Virus record (IMG/VR): IMGVR_UViG_3300043539_000446
Location: 1 to 33,059 of that record
Direction: 5' to 3' (one strand)
DNA: 33,059 nucleotides
Source: a virus
Below are positions 31,501 to 33,059 of the stretch, one piece after another. Under the pieces are notes generated by a model, which did not search any database, was not told where the DNA came from, and saw nothing but the letters and a program-made list of their open reading frames with translations. Position 1 is the stretch's first letter, and each line of letters opens with the position of its first letter. The translations under genes were made by a program, and so were the position numbers.

Positions 31501-31623
31501 TAAACTAAGCAAAGCACGTTCACTGCGTCCAGTAGCTTGCTCCATTGCAGATAGATTGCGTGATGCTGTTACTGCACTGGTCGAATCAACTGCGACTTGA
31601 ATAGAATAGGTATCGGTGGTCAT
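25513..31623 (-). CDS. Tail tape measure protein, TP901 family
   Basis: 2036 residues. N-terminal TP901 core (about 50-260): KLKSLTDATTQQMKAMEKQA, LGATTAFSAQQAAEAQGVLA, GSEAGNNLKTMLVALS. Membrane-active stretches lie near 395-440 (AAGGIAALTGVIWAANAAML), about 830-870 and about 945-975. Long charged coiled coils fill the middle. Residues 1657-1811 are five tandem 31-residue repeats. The end has AYAKGGIANTPSIFGEAGAE, a conserved late motif of the family. The protein sets tail length and is ejected with DNA; at about 1.5 angstrom per residue the tail would be near 300 nm. The ATG overlaps the chaperone stop (ATGA). It is the largest gene here. Confidence 0.95.
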   Translation of the reverse strand: MTTDTYSIQVAVDSTSAVTASRNLSAMEQATGRSERALLSLGNMAKAASAALLGIGFKTVISEMASFETQMIKLKSLTDATTQQMKAMEKQARELGATTAFSAQQAAEAQGVLASAGLKTNEILTATPKVLQLAAAGSLDLAKAAEISTGTMKALGLQLGDLGRINDVFAKTAADSSTNVEQIGDAMKNIAPVAKTFGINLETLTASLGILADNQIKGSEAGNNLKTMLVALSNDTKDNVEILKKHGVTYKQLNVEVYGLAKVMKTLQDAHLTGAESLKIFGSDAAAAGNILAANSTKIDEYAKKLENADGSAKKITDTLNQGLAKAFDALKGTLSEAALQLGDSGLKGALTDVIQQATGVIAIYEGMGDKFAESNNYTKEHYDNLKSVADELKIVAGAAGGIAALTGVIWAANAAMLAFNVATRANPLIMGATVVAAATGAAFAKIADNQSTIDKQIETAEKRIAAMEKYGVPNLIGTAIGFDTEKERTKLTALKQFKEEQLAATKATIDATAKTQEHAKSEKINVATLEEKSDKTKKLTEEQKKANKEQSEYQRLIESTPYGEYNATIDKLTEGLKRGGEAFRATYSTGIDEANKKLLDSTQYIKDHTTALKEQQQALERTARGKFEKGYSELMTQKPYMSDTEYSAGQDKLNADYLTQQQGVDFKTPAEQGKEALKAFNDEMDNTSKAFDKLGNSGSMAFDGILGGISAVAGAASSFATEIIKISDKQQASQEKYDAVIKSVGVTESEKADATKKFAADKIKLDAQAFSAEISGARQIAGATAKLFGEKSAARKAFHAIEMGMSVIEMAMAAKKMIVDVAAGAARMFAQGGFAGFAGVAAMAAIMGGLGFAMAGGGDKVTDLTTPETSTTGSVLGSDGASASIKNIVDTLNSIHASEYVELQGINSNFQNLTKLTTTSLALALRDRGSFNYSADQFKGSGVSAMAMVTGYLVAGVVGILGAVLLGVGKVKFEAVGGGIVSKAQKLMLDGMEKQIEVMDYTKIKKTVTGWFSNDVTYFDVITGANSQLTKLFQQVFSNVGTTLLQAATDSFKDTSLLNTDLTLPRIKLSLKSGEKNNAENQKKIEDAINKASDDIASQAFGRYLSAFQQMGEGLYETTIRLSAQAAVASGGMEKLGMKTNLTGLGLITFSDSLTRAFGGLKEFKAGIDSLYEAFTSDPQKLIDSKKQVADFLTKLKAPASAKLPAEITSTADAAKVRDYLFKTQTGIAGVAEKVGLASNVKPDSTTAKGLFNKLVDDPGVNKATKTMLKNTGFENITKDIISEAVKLSKFSISGEDGLAISKRYDPLIKYATENANFLASNQNLKTIRANKELEKSLTDLDKAMPTTTEEAAKLSEELTALSDKAALQVSTFEGLTKSTLNVIYSQEKLAEAGKYVTDFSKSISAWIKNVRATTGSPVNQLGMAKANFEEQLKLAKFGATAEEKRSALSGITGYADTYMNAIKSYYATSENGQKAIEDIMSQVSGLGQSVDVQELQLGALQDIKDAIDFGTIEVPKGISEANALLFQELINSTKAAGVTALKDPTTDNLLNYNALAKIVLLIDKSAQQGADATFLDALISSVAGESGLQAGIELIIDNVDFEAAKKEQIIANVLSSFNENRLTLTNFEFDVQAAIDAAKENVLASWGELKLNVTNDEAVNKIVEIDQLSKELNELITTKNGVTILNDDAKSKILEIDKLSKELNSLITKDNSLAVLNDDAKSKINDLILLASKLAENVKTEKALNVSANTAIDNMLEVRHLTANIEGGIIADKELNINTDTANQKLTDSILLSGEFTAAAELVPVIDIDTTIVIEKIAGITSAATTAIATLSAMAVENNNATASANAAIAANNAAAAAAATNNVAANAAKSKTDAELLGTKWTSADIDSGEITFNELTRLRALNSATSKTNGTKSLTSFDEFQLNEYSGQSSSWMNAYAKGGIANTPSIFGEAGAEAAVPLPDGRSIPVTLYNSANDSSVSSEETIAELKAQNNKLEVLVNTLMATSKAEREKTQELIDAMNGLRSDTRLAARG
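26191..26655 (-). repeat. Five tandem 93-bp repeats in the tape measure gene
   Basis: Five consecutive units of exactly 31 codons, protein residues 1657-1811. The first two are close (NDEAVNKIVEIDQLSKEL and NDDAKSKILEIDKLSKEL); the third shares NDDAKSKI; the fourth and fifth keep the register with a small polar start, hydrophobic core and a -LNxx/-DID end. Unequal exchange of such units would change tail length in steps. Confidence 0.85.
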
Positions 31624-32006
31624 TTTGTTTTGCTCCGTTTTGCAATTTGCTCTGCTTGAATATTTAAATAAGCACTATCGAGCCGCATGATAGCACTTAC
31701 TTCTAATGGCGTTAATTCTATGTTGGTCAATCTTGACCATGCGTCAATTTCCGCGTAACTAATTGGATTTTGACCAAACCCATTGCTTGAGCGTGTTCGG
31801 CTTAATTCGCCAAACCACGCCCAGCAATGGGCGTAATTTTCTGGCATGGGCAATGATTTATAATCATCAGATATCTCATGCCCCATTGCAATAATCGCTT
31901 GAGCTTCATCGCGTAAACTGCTTCCATTGTCGTTTGTTTTGCTGAGTTCAAATTCTCGTGTGCCAAAATCGACAATGTCATTGATTAGGCTTTGGTGAAG
32001 TTTCCC
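31620..32006 (-). CDS. Tail assembly chaperone, -1 frameshift extension (GT-type)
   Basis: In the -1 frame the sequence is open from the slippery site to the stop at 31620, with no start codon at its beginning. It includes DIVDFGTREFELSKTNDNGS, then PENYAHCWAWFGELSRTR and ISYAEIDAWSRLTNIELTP, the latter typical of the C-terminal half of phage tail chaperones (DUF1799-like). It would be translated as the tail of a 257-residue fusion with the upstream chaperone, as in lambda G-T. An internal ATG at 31886 could give an 88-residue protein alone, but it lies well within conserved-looking sequence. The GT-type part normally binds the tape measure and brings tail tube subunits to it. Confidence 0.8.
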   Translation of the reverse strand, partial: GKLHQSLINDIVDFGTREFELSKTNDNGSSLRDEAQAIIAMGHEISDDYKSLPMPENYAHCWAWFGELSRTRSSNGFGQNPISYAEIDAWSRLTNIELTPLEVSAIMRLDSAYLNIQAEQIAKRSKTK

Positions 32007-32392
32007 AAGTTATTACTTGCCTCAAATACTTGTTCACGGATTTCGCTGTTGCGTTCCATTAACTTTGTGGCGTTCTCTGGTGAATATTCAAAGTTAGTAA
32101 TTCCACGCCATCCGACAACACGAATTGCTGCTGCGTCAATGCCAAATTGTTCATCATCTTCGATTGTGCGCTCAATTTCTTTTCCGCGTTTAGCCGCCAT
32201 CTTATCCTGAGTGCTGCGCTTGTTAAGCGCTTTGCGAACCCAGTCTTGTACTTTTGGTGCGTCTTTACCTAAAACCGTAATAAATATGCCCGTATCTGCG
32301 CCATCGGCTCTTAAATATTCAAACTCATAAGCGTTTTCTGATGCGCTAACTAAATCTAAATCATCAAATGATAAACCTGTTTTTTTGCTCAT
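31985..32392 (-). CDS. Tail assembly chaperone (G-type)
   Basis: 135 residues from the ATG at 32392, with AGGAAC 9 nt upstream; a longer reading from 32446 would begin inside the terminator. Starts MSKKTGLSFDDLDLVSASEN, followed by the beta-rich GADTGIFITVLGKDAPKVQD and WRGITNFEYSPENATKLMER. This is the layout of phage tail assembly chaperones that sit between tail tube and tape measure. Near its end the codons TTG GGA AAC give the slippery heptamer G GGA AAC, 13 nt before the stop. Confidence 0.8.
   Translation of the reverse strand: MSKKTGLSFDDLDLVSASENAYEFEYLRADGADTGIFITVLGKDAPKVQDWVRKALNKRSTQDKMAAKRGKEIERTIEDDEQFGIDAAAIRVVGWRGITNFEYSPENATKLMERNSEIREQVFEASNNLGNFTKA
32000..32006 (-). other. 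Programmed -1 frameshift slippery site
   Basis: The minus strand reads GGGAAAC in phase as G GGA AAC, an X-XXY-YYZ heptamer; the lambda G-T site is GGGAAAG. It is followed 13 nt on by the zero-frame stop, and the -1 frame is open through the tape-measure start. A weak stem (CCAA/TTGG and AATC/GATT) could form downstream. Confidence 0.8.
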
Positions 32393-32416
32393 GTTCGTAT
32401 GTTCCTGTTGATTTAT

Positions 32417-32455
32417 AAAAAAATACCCACGCCCGCATGATTGCAAGCGTGGGTA
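32417..32455 (-). terminator. Terminator after the tail tube gene
   Basis: Minus-strand stem TACCCACGC (32447-32455) / GCGTGGGTA (32424-32432), 9 bp perfect, with a 14-nt loop and a T7 run (32417-32423). It separates the abundant tail tube message from the chaperone and tape measure genes, reducing their expression; partial read-through would feed those genes. Confidence 0.9.
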
Positions 32456-32470
32456 ATTGTAGCACTATTT

Positions 32471-33059
32471 TTAAGCGAGTGAATCTTGAACCATGATTGT
32501 TGTCGCTAAATTAGCCACAGCACTACCACCCGCTGTATTTTTAAGCGCGGTAAATGGGAATGTGCGAGTTAAACCAGACGCGCCATCAGTTACATCAGCA
32601 CCGCCAATTTTAACGCGTGACATAGTAAACGATACAAAATCAGCCGTTGCAGTGCTATCTGTTGTTAATGCCACAATGATAGACACTTCGGTTTCATTGA
32701 TAAAATAATCGCGGAATGTTGCGTCAGTGAAATAAGCACTAAATGTGCCTGTTGCGCCTACAACGCCTTGAAATACGTCTGGGCGTGTTAATGAACCAAC
32801 AACTGCATCAGCTACTGCAATATTGCCGTTGATGTCAAAGTCAATTGAAGTAACAATAGCAACGGGTGTGCCTGCAACAAGCAACAAACCATTTACACCA
32901 GCAGTTACGCCACCAGTAGTGATCGCAGTTGGCGAAGTTAAAACTTGTGATGTGCCAGTGGTAACGTTTAAGCCGACCAATGGAAAATCAATGGTCGCCA
33001 TGCCGTTTGCAGGGATTTTTACCTGTGCGTTGGTTTGCATAATGTCAGTATAAACCTCT
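32471..33059 (-). CDS. Major tail tube protein, C-terminal part
   Basis: The frame is open to the right edge; at least 195 residues are visible. Beta-rich and Thr/Ala/Gly/Val-rich, with blocks VKIPANGMATIDFPLVGLN, TRPDVFQGVVGATGTFSAYF, FVSFTMSRVKIGG and the end IMVQDSLA. The VKIPANGM block resembles the mid-chain of siphovirus tail tube proteins of about 300 residues. An ATG at 33040 has its nearest AGAGG 14 nt away, too far, so I think the true start lies beyond the window. Order tail tube, chaperone, tape measure is standard. Confidence 0.8.
   Translation of the reverse strand, partial: EVYTDIMQTNAQVKIPANGMATIDFPLVGLNVTTGTSQVLTSPTAITTGGVTAGVNGLLLVAGTPVAIVTSIDFDINGNIAVADAVVGSLTRPDVFQGVVGATGTFSAYFTDATFRDYFINETEVSIIVALTTDSTATADFVSFTMSRVKIGGADVTDGASGLTRTFPFTALKNTAGGSAVANLATTIMVQDSLA

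Noticed and set aside
32417-32455. Hairpin after the tail tube gene as an attachment site
   Set aside because: A perfect GC-rich stem followed by T7 directly after a highly expressed gene is fully explained as a terminator; no second copy is seen.

Overview
This window is almost entirely one tailed double-stranded DNA phage genome, with the gene content of a long-tailed siphovirus. It holds packaging, portal, head, tail and lysis genes on the minus strand and a DNA replication/recombination module on the plus strand. The DNA is AT-rich and has typical bacterial ribosome-binding sites. The lysis set (GH24 lysozyme plus single-span membrane proteins, no peptidoglycan amidase) suggests a Gram-negative, probably gammaproteobacterial, host, but the sequence does not fix the host. 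I saw no integrase, no lysogeny repressor cassette, no tRNA and no CRISPR array, so a virulent phage is the simpler reading.

Layout. Positions 1-4439 (minus strand, read right to left) carry small terminase, large terminase, a DUF4055-type portal, a Mu F/SPP1 gp7-type head protein, a 60-residue protein and the start of a scaffold-like protein cut by the left edge. Positions 4448-5584 are an irregular terminase-upstream locus: a GIY-YIG endonuclease gene, a promoter-to-terminator unit of about 100 nt, a stub resembling the start of a ParB-like protein, and an AT-rich region with a hairpin and an 18-bp direct repeat. Positions 5585-7614 (minus) carry a Toprim primase/RepA-like helicase and a small helix-turn-helix protein. 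A divergent promoter region follows. Positions 7737-14504 (plus) carry a Sak4-like ATPase, an SSB-like protein, a YqaJ-type exonuclease, a helicase-methyltransferase fusion, a second SF2 helicase and a VRR-NUC nuclease. A second promoter with an identical upstream box drives 14605-19007, a tight string of small genes including dUTPase and DUF3310. A strong bidirectional terminator at about 19000 separates this from the converging minus-strand lysis and tail genes (19020-33059): lysozyme, three holin-like proteins, a cupin, tail-fibre and lectin-like proteins, hub proteins, a 2036-residue tape measure, the frameshifted tail assembly chaperone pair and a partial tail tube protein.

How the parts fit. 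Both window edges lie inside the same leftward structural transcription unit: scaffold runs off the left edge and the tail tube enters at the right edge. The only expected structural genes missing are the major capsid protein and the head-tail connectors. The simplest inference is a circularly permuted or circularised genome of which this window is the large majority. The replication genes (primase-helicase, Sak4, SSB, exonuclease, two SF2 helicases, VRR-NUC) form a recombination-dependent replication set, and dUTPase and the DNA methyltransferase would protect the phage DNA.

Most notable observations: a near-textbook -1 frameshift site in the tail assembly chaperone gene; the composite GIY-YIG/small-RNA/ParB-stub locus beside the terminase genes; a perfect palindrome inside a promoter ahead of the capsid block; twin promoters sharing a 16-nt box; a helicase-methyltransferase fusion; and five exact-length 31-residue repeats in the tape measure.
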